Assembly (NCBI GenBank): GCA_964412105.1
Contig: CAYPNM010000013.1
Location: 1 to 64,000 of the forward strand
Length of the DNA stretch: 64,000 nt
Source: JAKAGZ01 sp964412105
Lineage (GTDB): Bacteria; Bacteroidota; Ignavibacteria; Ignavibacteriales; Ignavibacteriaceae
Direction: 5' to 3'
A program made the position numbers and the translations under genes. The notes below the pieces were generated by a model. The model was not told the origin of the DNA and did no database searches. It saw nothing but the letters and a program-made list of their open reading frames with translations. Each line of letters starts with the position of its first letter. The stretch's first letter is position 1. This document shows positions 1-7,984 of this stretch, piece after piece.

Positions 1-714
1 TCATCGCAGGCAAGATCACAGATGAGATATAGTCCTATTTCAGGGGATCCCAATAATCCTGAATTAGCCACATCAGATTATGAAGTTAGGAATCGTATAT
101 TTGCATCTGTTACTTATACACATAGTTTCTTTCAAGATGCTCAGACAACTGTATCGGTATTCTACAACGGTCAGTCTGGTTCGCCTTATTCATTCATATA
201 TTACGGCGATGTAAATAATGATGGATTCGACCAGAATGATTTGTTCTACATTCCGAAAAACAATAGCGATATTCTATTGGGAAGCATTTCTGGAGGTGCT
301 TACGTTCCTGCCAGCGCAAGTAATTATGCAGAATTTAATAGTTTCATCAATAACAACGACTATTTAAGCTCACATCGCGGTCAAATTGCAGAACGTAATG
401 GTTCAAGTGCTCCATGGCAAACCTATGTGGACGTTCATATTTCCCAAGATATCCCGATTATTGAAGGACATAGAATTACAATAAATTGGGACTGTCTTAA
501 TTTCTTGAACCTTCTTAATAATGATTGGGGTATTGTTAAATATGTACCATACGGTACATACCAAATTGTAAGTAAAGTTGGTACTGCAACAGCAGGTGCT
601 GAAGCGGGAAGAAATGTGTACAGATTCTCTGCTCCAACCGATAATACTGTTTATTCTGCTTCGAACTATGCTTCAAGATGGCAGATGCAGCTTGGTATAA
701 GGTATACTTTCTAA
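1..714 (+). CDS. TonB-dependent receptor, Oar-like, C-terminal part
   Basis: Reading frame is open from the first base, so the gene starts upstream of the window; about 237 C-terminal residues are present. The segment alternates polar and aromatic residues as in a 22-strand beta-barrel, contains the barrel-type stretch 'FNGQSG' form (YNGQSGSPYSF) followed by an aspartate-rich loop (GDVNNDGFDQND), and ends in LGIRYTF, the C-terminal aromatic signature recognised by the BAM complex. This pattern is typical of large Oar/CarO-type TonB-dependent receptors of Bacteroidota and Ignavibacteria, which import large substrates or act in adhesion. The plug domain and substrate specificity are not visible. 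A strong terminator follows at 737-770. I am confident of the outer-membrane barrel, less so of the Oar subfamily. Confidence 0.8.
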   Translation, partial: SSQARSQMRYSPISGDPNNPELATSDYEVRNRIFASVTYTHSFFQDAQTTVSVFYNGQSGSPYSFIYYGDVNNDGFDQNDLFYIPKNNSDILLGSISGGAYVPASASNYAEFNSFINNNDYLSSHRGQIAERNGSSAPWQTYVDVHISQDIPIIEGHRITINWDCLNFLNLLNNDWGIVKYVPYGTYQIVSKVGTATAGAEAGRNVYRFSAPTDNTVYSASNYASRWQMQLGIRYTF

Positions 715-736
715 TTTATCGTAATTCTTTTATGAT

Positions 737-770
737 AAAAAAAGCCCCTCTGAAAATGAGGGGTTTTTTA
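737..770. terminator. Bidirectional Rho-independent terminator
   Basis: A run of A, then the stem CCCCTC / GAGGGG around a 7-base loop, then a run of T. It lies between the receptor gene (plus) and a convergent small ORF (minus), so it can serve both. A diverged copy of the same terminator is found at 1837-1867. Confidence 0.85.
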
Positions 771-998
771 TTTTAATATGGAATTAATCAATTCTGAAAT
801 TGTATTAATCACAGTATCCAACTTTCCAATTATTTGAAGCAGCCATGCTGCCGCCGCTATTATAATTATAATATTGAAAAAGACTTTAATTTTTCTTTTG
901 CCTGTATACATTAAGTTTAAAGCAACAAGAAATAATACCAGAAATAAAATATCTGCACTAATTAACAATATTTTACTGAATTCGGGAGTAATCGCCAT
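768..998 (-). CDS. Small hypothetical membrane protein
   Basis: A 76-residue protein with two predicted membrane helices, roughly residues 9-30 (ILLISADILFLVLFLVA) and 38-58 (VFFNIIIIIAAAAWLL), separated by a short basic loop (TGKRKIK). This places the loop in the cytoplasm by the positive-inside rule. I do not recognise a family. It ends inside the shared terminator, convergent with the receptor gene, and nothing divides it from the gene-poor stretch upstream. The clean amphipathic layout makes it more likely a real gene than a chance frame, but no functional inference is possible. Confidence 0.5.
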   Translation of the reverse strand: MAITPEFSKILLISADILFLVLFLVALNLMYTGKRKIKVFFNIIIIIAAAAWLLQIIGKLDTVINTISELINSILK

Positions 999-1378
999 TT
1001 TTAACCTTAACTTATTTGATGCTTATTAATATAATAATTATGACAACTTTTATGAAAATTAAATTTGTTAAGATTTGTGAATCAAATGCATCTCAATTCC
1101 AGCATAATTAATAGCATTTTCCCTAAATGAAGGAATTAACACTTCCCCTTTTCCCCTTGAAGAAATAGATAGTTCCAAAATCAAAAAATAGAAAAGAGCT
1201 GGATTTATAAGCTGAATTAAAACCAGCCTAAATAGTATGAGAAACAGCTAATAGTTAGCCATATTTGCTTTCTCTTAGCATTCTGGCAGCTTATCAGAAA
1301 TAATGAGCTCCAATTATTTATGCCTGCTTGGGTGATTGCACTGAATATTCATTAACTGGATATATCCGAGTTCATATA

Positions 1379-1509
1379 AAAAGTCTGCCAATTTGGCAGA
1401 CATACACAATTGGTATACAACTGGCTTTCAACTGGTATGCAGGTGGCCTTAAATGACCCGGCGGTCAGTGGCATTTAGGCTTTATAGTCTGCCAAATTGG
1501 CAGACTTTT
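1379..1509. repeat. 131-bp element bounded by inverted palindromic repeats
   Basis: Left end carries AAAA followed by the 19-bp palindrome GTCTGCCAATTTGGCAGAC (1383-1401). Right end carries the reverse complement of the same 23 bases (palindrome 1487-1505, then TTTT). Inside is a third short palindrome, TGACC-CGGC-GGTCA (1454-1467), and two successive GG-N10-GC pairs (1412-1425 and 1434-1447) that fit the spacing of sigma-54 -24/-12 promoters. It encodes no protein. It may be a small non-autonomous mobile element or repeat, or a regulatory block with paired operators whose downstream gene has been lost. Confidence 0.6.
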
Positions 1510-1604
1510 CCACCTCCTACACAACACATACATACCTGCTACTGGAATTAGAACGCTTTTTAAACAATGAGGATAAAGCTAAAGAATTTCCTAAACAATG
1601 CGGT

Positions 1605-1694
1605 TTAAATACCAGCGAACATTATTATAGCAGTTTCACTTCGTAATCGATTTTCAGCAAGACTATAAATTTGGCTTTTCTGGCAATGTTTATT
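1605..1694 (-). pseudogene. Fragment of a second rsmE 3' end
   Basis: On the minus strand this frame reads SQIYSLAENRLRSETAII and stops a few residues later. The intact rsmE in this window (2717 onward) ends NGQIYNLAENRLRSETAII, and the DNA matches almost base for base over about 55 bp (around 1630-1690 against 2757-2815). A stop codon lies immediately upstream of the match, so only the trefoil-knot C-terminus survives. This is a decayed duplicate or the remains of a rearrangement. Confidence 0.75.
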
Positions 1695-1764
1695 TCATTC
1701 TTCTTTAGCTATAATAAGCAAACCTGTTTCGCATTATATATTATAAAATCCGTTATAATTATTT

Positions 1765-1818
1765 ATGAGAACCTTCTTCTTGATGAAAATAAGTTTTGGT
1801 GTGAGATATAACTTTTAA
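1765..1818 (+). pseudogene. Remnant of an outer-membrane barrel gene 3' end
   Basis: An ATG-initiated frame of 17 codons ends ISFGVRYNF, matching the form of the intact receptor's end (LGIRYTF) at 708-714. It is followed 18 bp later by a terminator that resembles the one behind the intact receptor. An in-frame stop lies just upstream. I read it as the last strand of a lost outer-membrane protein gene rather than a peptide gene. Confidence 0.55.
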
Positions 1819-1836
1819 TTATCACTATTTTACGGT

Positions 1837-1867
1837 AAAAAAGCTCTTCTGAAAAGAGGGGTTTTTT
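1837..1867 (+). terminator. Terminator, diverged copy of the one at 737
   Basis: AAAAAAGC, a short stem CTCTT / AAGAG, then GGGG and a run of T. The order of bases parallels the terminator at 737-770 (both contain CTCTGAAAA or CTTCTGAAAA followed by GAGGGG and T6), suggesting common origin together with the barrel remnant just upstream. Confidence 0.6.
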
Positions 1868-1933
1868 ATTTTTGTTGGATAGGTATTTTTTCTTAAGTAT
1901 TTTTACACACTAAAAATATCATCGGGGGCTTTA

Positions 1934-2650
1934 ATGAAAAAAAGTTTAATCCATCTAACCCTTTTCGCACTTTTCCCACTAACAATTGCACTCGCACAGA
2001 ATAATACAGAAGTGAATGATACAGAAAGCAGAGTAGCAGAATTAGAAAATTTCCATCAGATAATTTACCCTATCTGGCATACATACTATCCTGAAAAGGA
2101 TTACTCAGGTGTGCGTTCTTGCGTCACTGAGGTCAATAGAATTGCTGAACAGATCTATAGTGCGAAACTGCCTGGAATTCTAAGGGATAAAAAAGAGAAA
2201 TGGGAAAATGGAGTAAATGAGTTTAAAAATGCTGTAACTGAATATTCTGATCAGGTAAGAAATAACGACAATGTCTTATTATTAAAATCTGTAGAAGTTT
2301 TGCATACTAAGTATGAAAATCTAGTGCGGATAATCCGGCCTGTTTTAAAAGAGATTGAACAATTCCATAAGGTTTTGTATGTAATTTATCATACTCATCT
2401 GCCTGATAAGAATTACGAAAAAATTAAACAACTGAGTAATGAATTGGTTGTAAATGCTAAAGCAATTACAGAAGCCTCGCTCCCGTCCCGGCTTGCTAAT
2501 AAAGAGAATGATTTCAATAGCACTGCCAGCCAACTTTTAGAGGCCACCAAAGAATTACAGGCTATAGCTGATAATGAAGATACTCAAAAAATTGACAAAG
2601 CAGTGGAACTAATTCATTCACGTTATCAAAATTTAGAGGGAATCTTTTGA
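1934..2650 (+). CDS. Secreted protein of two His-containing helical repeats
   Basis: A 238-residue protein with a signal peptide (MKKSLIHLTLFALFPL...ALAQ, cleavage near residue 22) and then an all-helical body made of two copies of one module, about residues 37-135 and 141-238. FHQIIYPIWHTYYPEKDY in the first copy matches FHKVLYVIYHTHLPDKNY in the second, KLPGILRDK matches SLPSRLANK, and LHTKYENL matches IHSRYQNL. Histidines 41, 49 and 124 recur as 145, 153 and 228, all at an offset of exactly 104 residues. The exported, His-conserved helical bundle suggests metal or cofactor binding in the periplasm, but there is no CXXCH haem motif and I cannot name a family. It stands alone, after a gene-poor region and convergent with rsmE. 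Confidence 0.8.
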   Translation: MKKSLIHLTLFALFPLTIALAQNNTEVNDTESRVAELENFHQIIYPIWHTYYPEKDYSGVRSCVTEVNRIAEQIYSAKLPGILRDKKEKWENGVNEFKNAVTEYSDQVRNNDNVLLLKSVEVLHTKYENLVRIIRPVLKEIEQFHKVLYVIYHTHLPDKNYEKIKQLSNELVVNAKAITEASLPSRLANKENDFNSTASQLLEATKELQAIADNEDTQKIDKAVELIHSRYQNLEGIF

Positions 2651-2716
2651 CTAAATTCTCTATTCGATTTGGTCAGGATAACTTTAAGTAGGGATAAGAT
2701 AACAAATTAGAAATTA

Positions 2717-3421
2717 CTAAAGCAGGACAGCTAAGATAGAGGCCGCATTTATGATTGCGGTCTCACTTCTCAAACGATTTTCAGCAAGATTATAGATTTG
2801 GCCATTGCTGACAAGGTCTAACTCTTTCTGGTCCAGCCCCCCTTCCGGCCCAAAAACAAAAGTATATTTCCTTTCGCGTTTAATTTTCAAATCTTTTATA
2901 TTTTTTGCAGAATTTTGTTCAAACAGAATAATTTCATTGTCCATTATTGCGATTTCATTAAGGCTTTTAATTTCATCTACCACTGGCAGGTAACTTCTTA
3001 AGGATTGCTTCATCGCAGAAAGAGCTATTTTATTCCACCTGTCAATTTTTGACCCTCTGGCAACTGCTCTAATTGGTTCATATAATATAAAATTAGTGAT
3101 CCCCAACTCGACAGCTTTCTCCAATGCAAATTCAAATCTTTCATGGCTTTTTAATTTTGGAATACAAAAAGTAATGTACTTATACTTATTTTCGTAATTA
3201 TATTCCTTCCTTATTTTTACTTTCCCCTCAGATTTCGAAATTGAAATTAATTCAGTGGAAAATATTTTACCCAAACCGTTTGTAACATATAATTCATCGC
3301 CAATTTTGTGACGCATCACCCTTGTAATATGCTTTAATTCATCGCCACTGATAGCAGCTAAATCTGATGTAAAATTTTCAGGTTCCGAATAATAAAGTTC
3401 TATGTTAGAAAGATGATCCAA
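2717..3421 (-). CDS. rsmE: 16S rRNA (uracil-1498-N3)-methyltransferase RsmE
   Basis: RsmE is a SPOUT-fold enzyme that methylates N3 of U1498 in 16S rRNA using S-adenosylmethionine. The N-terminal PUA-like part starts at NIELYYSEPENF and includes ELKHITRVMRHKIGD. The C-terminal trefoil knot shows FVFGPEGGLDQKE and NLAENRLRSETA, the family's SAM-binding signatures. The start is uncertain: a TTG at 3421 gives about 234 residues, typical of the family, while an ATG at 3463 would add 14 residues. Either start lies within the end of the upstream Omp85 gene, so the two genes overlap. An apparent fusion of both frames through the N gap is an assembly artefact. Confidence 0.9.
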   Translation of the reverse strand: MDHLSNIELYYSEPENFTSDLAAISGDELKHITRVMRHKIGDELYVTNGLGKIFSTELISISKSEGKVKIRKEYNYENKYKYITFCIPKLKSHERFEFALEKAVELGITNFILYEPIRAVARGSKIDRWNKIALSAMKQSLRSYLPVVDEIKSLNEIAIMDNEIILFEQNSAKNIKDLKIKRERKYTFVFGPEGGLDQKELDLVSNGQIYNLAENRLRSETAIINAASILAVLL

Positions 3422-4894
3422 TTCCCAGTATCCATTGTTTCCTGCCAACGTTATTAATTGCATATTCAATTNNNNNNNNNNNNNNNNNNNNNNNNNNNNN
3501 NNNNNNNNNNNNNNNNNNNNNNNNNNNNNNNNNNNNNNNNNNNNNNNNNNNNNNNNNNNNNNNNNNNNNNNTCCAATTCCCAGTATCCATTGTTTCCTGC
3601 CAACGTTATTAATTGCATATTCAATTCTAAAGACTGAATATGGTAAAATTAAAAATGTAAATCCTGCTCCATATCCGGAATTTAATTTGTTAAACGTGAA
3701 AGGTTCACCATTAAGTTTTGCAAATCCTGCATCTGCATATAGTTCTGCATAGACAGCCACACGATAGGAAAATAATGATTTGGGTAAAAGCGGAATAAAT
3801 TTTAAATTTATATCAAAATCCTTTACAACAGGATAATTCAATTCAAAGGATGCTAAATAGGAAGAAGTCCCCTCCATTTTATCATAGTAATATCCCCTAA
3901 GCCTGTCTTCATATCCTAAAAAAGAATAATCATAATATGGGACTGCACCTCCGAAAGTCAATCTTGTCTTAATTCTGCCCTTTACACTTAAATCGTTCGT
4001 TAGTTTTATATATTTTCTGATATCAAGACTGAATACTTTATAATTGACATTATTAATACTTAGACCGTTAAAATCTAAAGTGCTGTTAAAATAAAGACCA
4101 TCTCTTGCAAACTGGCTGAGGTCACGAGTATCATAAATATATCCTGCTCCAAGAGTAAAAACACGGTCAATTCGCGAACCGGAGACAGAGATTCCGGGTA
4201 CATAGAGGGGGGTTTCGATTACTTTATAGCCGGTATTTAAGTACAGTTTTTGAAATAAGCCGATCCTTTTCCCAATTTGAAAGTTCCCGCCGCTAACCTT
4301 TTGATCAAAATCAGTCCCGTACAATGTTTTTGCGATTTGGCTTTTATTTTTAATCTTACTGAAAGATAAATTAGAATTAAAAAAAATATTTTCCCCTCTT
4401 GAAATGTATGGATTGGAATATGAGATTAAATAGTTTGGATCATAACCAAATCCTGCGTGAATCCTTATTCTTTCATTATTCCCTCTGAAATTTTGTAACA
4501 GCAAATCAATGCCGTATGATAATTCACCCCAGTCATTATTATTGACATATAAAAAAGGGATTGGAAAAATATACCAGCTTTCTCTAACAACAATATTTAC
4601 GATGTTTACAGAATCAACTTCCAGAGGAACAATCTTAACTTGAGTAAAAATTCCAAGGCTATAAACTCGCTCCCTGTTATATTCCAGAACCTTTGAATTA
4701 ACTTTGTCACCGATATGAAATGAAAGTTCATTTAAAATTATAAAGTCATCAGTCTTTTCATTGCCGGTGATAATTATTGAATCAACTTTAATGGAATAGT
4801 CCCCGGAATAAAAAGTCGTATCATTAATTTGAGCAATTAATTTAATTTGTATCAGGAAAAATATAAAAAGGAGCAGTGGACTTATTTTCAGCAT
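3405..4894 (-). CDS. Omp85/BamA-family outer-membrane protein (split by artificial gap)
   Basis: An N-terminal signal (MLKISPLLLFIFFLIQIKLIAQ) is followed by one POTRA-like domain (about 30-110: VDSIIITGNEKTDDFIILNE, then YNRERVYSLGIFTQV) and a 16-strand-type barrel containing LRGYYYDKMEG, the RG-Y/F lid-loop motif of Omp85 proteins. It ends GIGSSF with a C-terminal phenylalanine. The gene is interrupted by 100 N. The 55 bp at 3417-3471 and 3572-3626 are identical, and removing the redundant 155 bp restores one uninterrupted frame of exactly 445 codons. Family members insert or secrete proteins or lipids through the outer membrane; with one POTRA it is more like a patatin-less or accessory Omp85 than BamA itself. 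It overlaps rsmE at its 3' end. Confidence 0.85.
3472..3571. other. Scaffold gap (100 N) with 55-bp duplicated flanks
   Basis: One hundred undetermined bases. The 55 bases before it (3417-3471) and after it (3572-3626) are the same, as expected when two contigs overlap by a k-mer length but were scaffolded instead of merged. No sequence is missing here. Confidence 0.95.
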
Positions 4895-4928
4895 TAAAAA
4901 TTATTAGTAAGTAAATATGAAGGAAAAA

Positions 4929-4952
4929 GAAGCTTACAAAAATGTAAGCCTC
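4929..4952 (-). terminator. Rho-independent terminator of gcvP
   Basis: On the minus strand a stem GAGGCTTACA / TGTAAGCTTC with a short T loop is followed by TTTTT, ten bases after the gcvP stop codon. Confidence 0.75.
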
Positions 4953-4961
4953 TTGATAATT

Positions 4962-7853
4962 TTACGAAACTGTTTCTTCAATATAATCCTCAATAGGATT
5001 ACAACTGCAAACCAGGTTTCTGTCGCCATAGGCATTGTTAACTCTTCCCACACTTGGCCAGAATTTTTGATTCTTGGTCCAGTTTGACGGGAATCCTGCT
5101 TTCTCTCTTGAATAAGAATGATTCCATTCACCCGAGACTATTGAAACAATAGTATGAGGGGCATTTTTAAGTACATTATCTTTGGGATCAGCTTTGCCTA
5201 ATTCAACTTCGCTAATTTCTTCACGGATTGAAAGCAGCACATCACAAAATCGATCAAGTTCACTCTTTGATTCACTTTCAGTTGGCTCGACCATCAAGGT
5301 CCCCGCTACAGGAAAGGAAACTGTTGGTGCATGATATCCATAATCCATTAGCCTCTTTGCTATATCCTCGACTTCAATATCAAATTTTTTGAAGGGCCTC
5401 ATATCAAAAATCAGCTCGTGAGCAACTCTTCCTTTGCTACCTTTATATAAAACCGGAAAATGATTTTCGAGTCTCGATTTAATATAGTTAGCATTCAACA
5501 TTGCGACCTTCGAAGCCTTTGTTAATCCATCTGGACCCATCATTTTAATGTAAGCGTGCGAGATTACCAAAATTCCTGCACTTCCCCACGGTGCCGACGA
5601 TACTGCAGAAATTCCATTTTTATGATTAAGCGGTACTATTACATGTTCTGGTAAAAACGGCACTAAATGTTTAGCTACTCCTATAGGACCAACTCCTGGT
5701 CCTCCTCCCCCATGCGGAATGCAGAAAGTTTTATGAAGATTCAGATGGCACACATCTGCCCCGATAATAGCAGGATTTGTCAAACCCACCTGTGCATTCA
5801 TATTAGCACCATCCATATAGACCTGTCCACCGCAATCGTGAATTATTTTACATATTTCCTGAATTTTTTCTTCAAACACACCGTGCGTTGAAGGATATGT
5901 AACCATTAAAGCCGATAAGTTTTCTTTGTTTGCCTCAGCTTTTAATTTCAGATCATCAACATCTATGTTTCCGTTAGAATCGCAGTTAACAACTATAACC
6001 TTCCCACCAGCCATCACCGCGCTGGCAGGATTGGTGCCATGAGCGGAAGATGGAATTAATACAACATTTCTGTGACTCTCTCCTTTGTTTTCCTGATATT
6101 TTCTGATCACCATTAGTCCAGTAAATTCTCCCTGTGCACCGGAATTTGGCTGAAGTGAAACGCCGGCAAAGCCGGTAATTGCAGCCAGATCTTTTTCAAG
6201 TTGTTTGCACAATTCCTGGTACCCAACCGTCTGATCAGCAGGAGCGAAAGGATGAATATTTGCAAATTCAGACCAGGTCACTCCAAGCATTTCCGTAGTT
6301 GCATTTAATTTCATGGTGCAGGAACCAAGAGGTATCATTGAATGAGCTAACGATAAATCCTTGTTCTCAAGGCGCTTCATATATCTTAACATCTCAGTTT
6401 CTGAATGGTAAGTATTAAAAACAGGATGTTTTAAATATCCTTCTGTCCTTGATAATGAAGCGGGCAAATCAATTTTTATGTTATCAGCCAACTTTGTTAA
6501 TTCAGTTCTGGTTATACTTTTATTAGCTGCTTCAGCAAAAACAGAAGCAATTTCGAGTACATCATTAAAATTATTCGGCTCAGAAAGTGATATTCCAATT
6601 GAATTGTCATCAAAATATCTGAAATTTATTCCTTTAGAGAGAGATATATTTTTAATTTTTTGCATTTTTGTTTTATCATCAAGACCTATATTTAGCGTAT
6701 CAAAAAAGGTCGAATTAGTTTGTTCATAACCAAGTTTCTTCAGCGCATCACTTAATAAATGTGAATGCAAATAAACCCGCTCTGCAATTCTTTTAATGCC
6801 TTTTGGTCCGTGATAAACCGCATACATGCCTGCCATAACGGCTAATAGAACCTGCGCTGTGCAAATATTGCTTGTTGCTTTTTCTCTTCTAATGTGCTGT
6901 TCTCTAGTTTGAAGAGCCATTCTGTAAGCATGATTTCCATTTGAATCTATCGACACACCTATAATCCGTCCAGGAAGGTATCTCTTAAATTCGTCCTTCG
7001 TTGCAAAATAAGCTGCGTGGGGACCGCCAAATCCCATAGGCACACCAAATCTCTGAGAGGAGCCCACCACAACGTCAGCACCAAATTTTGCGGGAGGAGT
7101 TAAAAGTGCAAGGCTTAATAAATCAGCTGCCACAACTTTGAAAATGCTTTTCCCATTAGCATCATCAAACAATTTATTGAAATCATGAATTTCACCTTTG
7201 TCCGACGGATACTGCACAAGCATACCAAAGATGTTATCATCAAGTTTTACTTCCATGTGGTTACCGATTAAAAGTTTTATTCCATGTGGATTTGCCCGGG
7301 TTCTTAAAACATCGATAGTATGAGGGAAGCAGTCTTCAGAGATAAAAAATGTGTCGGCATCTTTATTCTTCCTTAAAGAATAGAATAGCGACATTGCCTC
7401 AGCCGCAGCAGTTCCTTCATCGAGCAAAGATGCATTTGCTATCGGCATTCCAGTTAAATCAATTACAACTGTTTGAAAATTTAGCAAAGCTTCAAGTCTT
7501 CCCTGAGCTATTTCAGCCTGGTAAGGAGTATACTGGGTATACCATCCCGGATTTTCCAGAACATTTCTTTGAATTACAGGAGGAGTTATAGTAGGATAAT
7601 ATCCGGCACCTATGTAGGATTTATATACTTTGTTCTTTTGTGCAATATTTTTTAAAACCTCTATATACTCAAATTCTGATAATGCAGGTTCGACGTTTAG
7701 TTCTTTCTTCAACCAGATATGTTCTGGAACTATTTCACCTATTAGATTGTCCAGTGAACTGACGCCTATAGTCTCCGCCATTTCATTTATTTCAACGTCA
7801 TTTGGACCAATATGTCTGTTTACGAATTTATCCGGATGTTTAAAAATTTCCAT
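4962..7853 (-). CDS. gcvP: Glycine dehydrogenase (decarboxylating), P-protein
   Basis: The P-protein of the glycine cleavage system decarboxylates glycine with pyridoxal phosphate and passes the aminomethyl group to lipoyl-H-protein. At 963 residues it is the long single-chain form, fusing what are GcvPA and GcvPB in some bacteria. N-terminal landmarks include FVNRHIGPND and YTPYQAEIAQGRLEALLNFQ. The PLP lysine is K708 in NLHKTFCIPHGGGGPG, preceded by the glycine-rich SSAHGTNPASA. The other components (gcvT, gcvH) are not in the window. It lies downstream of rnc on the same strand with about 130 bp between; no glycine riboswitch is evident there. It has its own terminator. Confidence 0.97.
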   Translation of the reverse strand: MEIFKHPDKFVNRHIGPNDVEINEMAETIGVSSLDNLIGEIVPEHIWLKKELNVEPALSEFEYIEVLKNIAQKNKVYKSYIGAGYYPTITPPVIQRNVLENPGWYTQYTPYQAEIAQGRLEALLNFQTVVIDLTGMPIANASLLDEGTAAAEAMSLFYSLRKNKDADTFFISEDCFPHTIDVLRTRANPHGIKLLIGNHMEVKLDDNIFGMLVQYPSDKGEIHDFNKLFDDANGKSIFKVVAADLLSLALLTPPAKFGADVVVGSSQRFGVPMGFGGPHAAYFATKDEFKRYLPGRIIGVSIDSNGNHAYRMALQTREQHIRREKATSNICTAQVLLAVMAGMYAVYHGPKGIKRIAERVYLHSHLLSDALKKLGYEQTNSTFFDTLNIGLDDKTKMQKIKNISLSKGINFRYFDDNSIGISLSEPNNFNDVLEIASVFAEAANKSITRTELTKLADNIKIDLPASLSRTEGYLKHPVFNTYHSETEMLRYMKRLENKDLSLAHSMIPLGSCTMKLNATTEMLGVTWSEFANIHPFAPADQTVGYQELCKQLEKDLAAITGFAGVSLQPNSGAQGEFTGLMVIRKYQENKGESHRNVVLIPSSAHGTNPASAVMAGGKVIVVNCDSNGNIDVDDLKLKAEANKENLSALMVTYPSTHGVFEEKIQEICKIIHDCGGQVYMDGANMNAQVGLTNPAIIGADVCHLNLHKTFCIPHGGGGPGVGPIGVAKHLVPFLPEHVIVPLNHKNGISAVSSAPWGSAGILVISHAYIKMMGPDGLTKASKVAMLNANYIKSRLENHFPVLYKGSKGRVAHELIFDMRPFKKFDIEVEDIAKRLMDYGYHAPTVSFPVAGTLMVEPTESESKSELDRFCDVLLSIREEISEVELGKADPKDNVLKNAPHTIVSIVSGEWNHSYSREKAGFPSNWTKNQKFWPSVGRVNNAYGDRNLVCSCNPIEDYIEETVS

Positions 7854-7984
7854 ATTATTCTTTTCTTCCCAGTTTAATTAATTCAAATAAATTGTATCAA
7901 AATTAAAATTATTATGTTTGAAATTTAATCAATTAATTTTTAAAACAAGTGGTTGCAAATGTGATAAACCAGCGGGTATAACAA

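Larger units (their letters stand above)
999..1933. other. Gene-poor stretch with decayed gene tails
   Basis: About 930 bp without an intact gene. It holds a 131-bp element bounded by inverted palindromes (1379-1509), a fragment resembling the 3' end of rsmE on the minus strand (1605-1694), the last codons of an outer-membrane barrel gene on the plus strand (1765-1818), and a second copy-like terminator (1837-1867). An open minus frame of 59 codons at 1071-1247 has no start codon and is not called. The picture is of an old rearranged and eroding region. Confidence 0.6.

Noticed and set aside
1071..1247. Open minus-strand frame of 59 codons with a hydrophobic start and a plausible end (NAINYAGIEMHLIHKS type)
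   Set aside because: No start codon near its beginning and no recognisable family. It may be another remnant but evidence is too thin.
1532..1645. Plus-strand frame LLELERFLNNEDKAKEF... as a small gene
   Set aside because: It has no start codon and lies partly opposite the rsmE remnant, which has clear homology.
2717..4894. A 725-residue fusion of an Omp85 protein with RsmE
   Set aside because: The join runs through 100 N flanked by the same 55 bp. Collapsing the duplicate gives two separate overlapping genes.
7854..7984. Glycine riboswitch upstream of gcvP
   Set aside because: The 130 bp are AT-rich with no conserved glycine-aptamer core.
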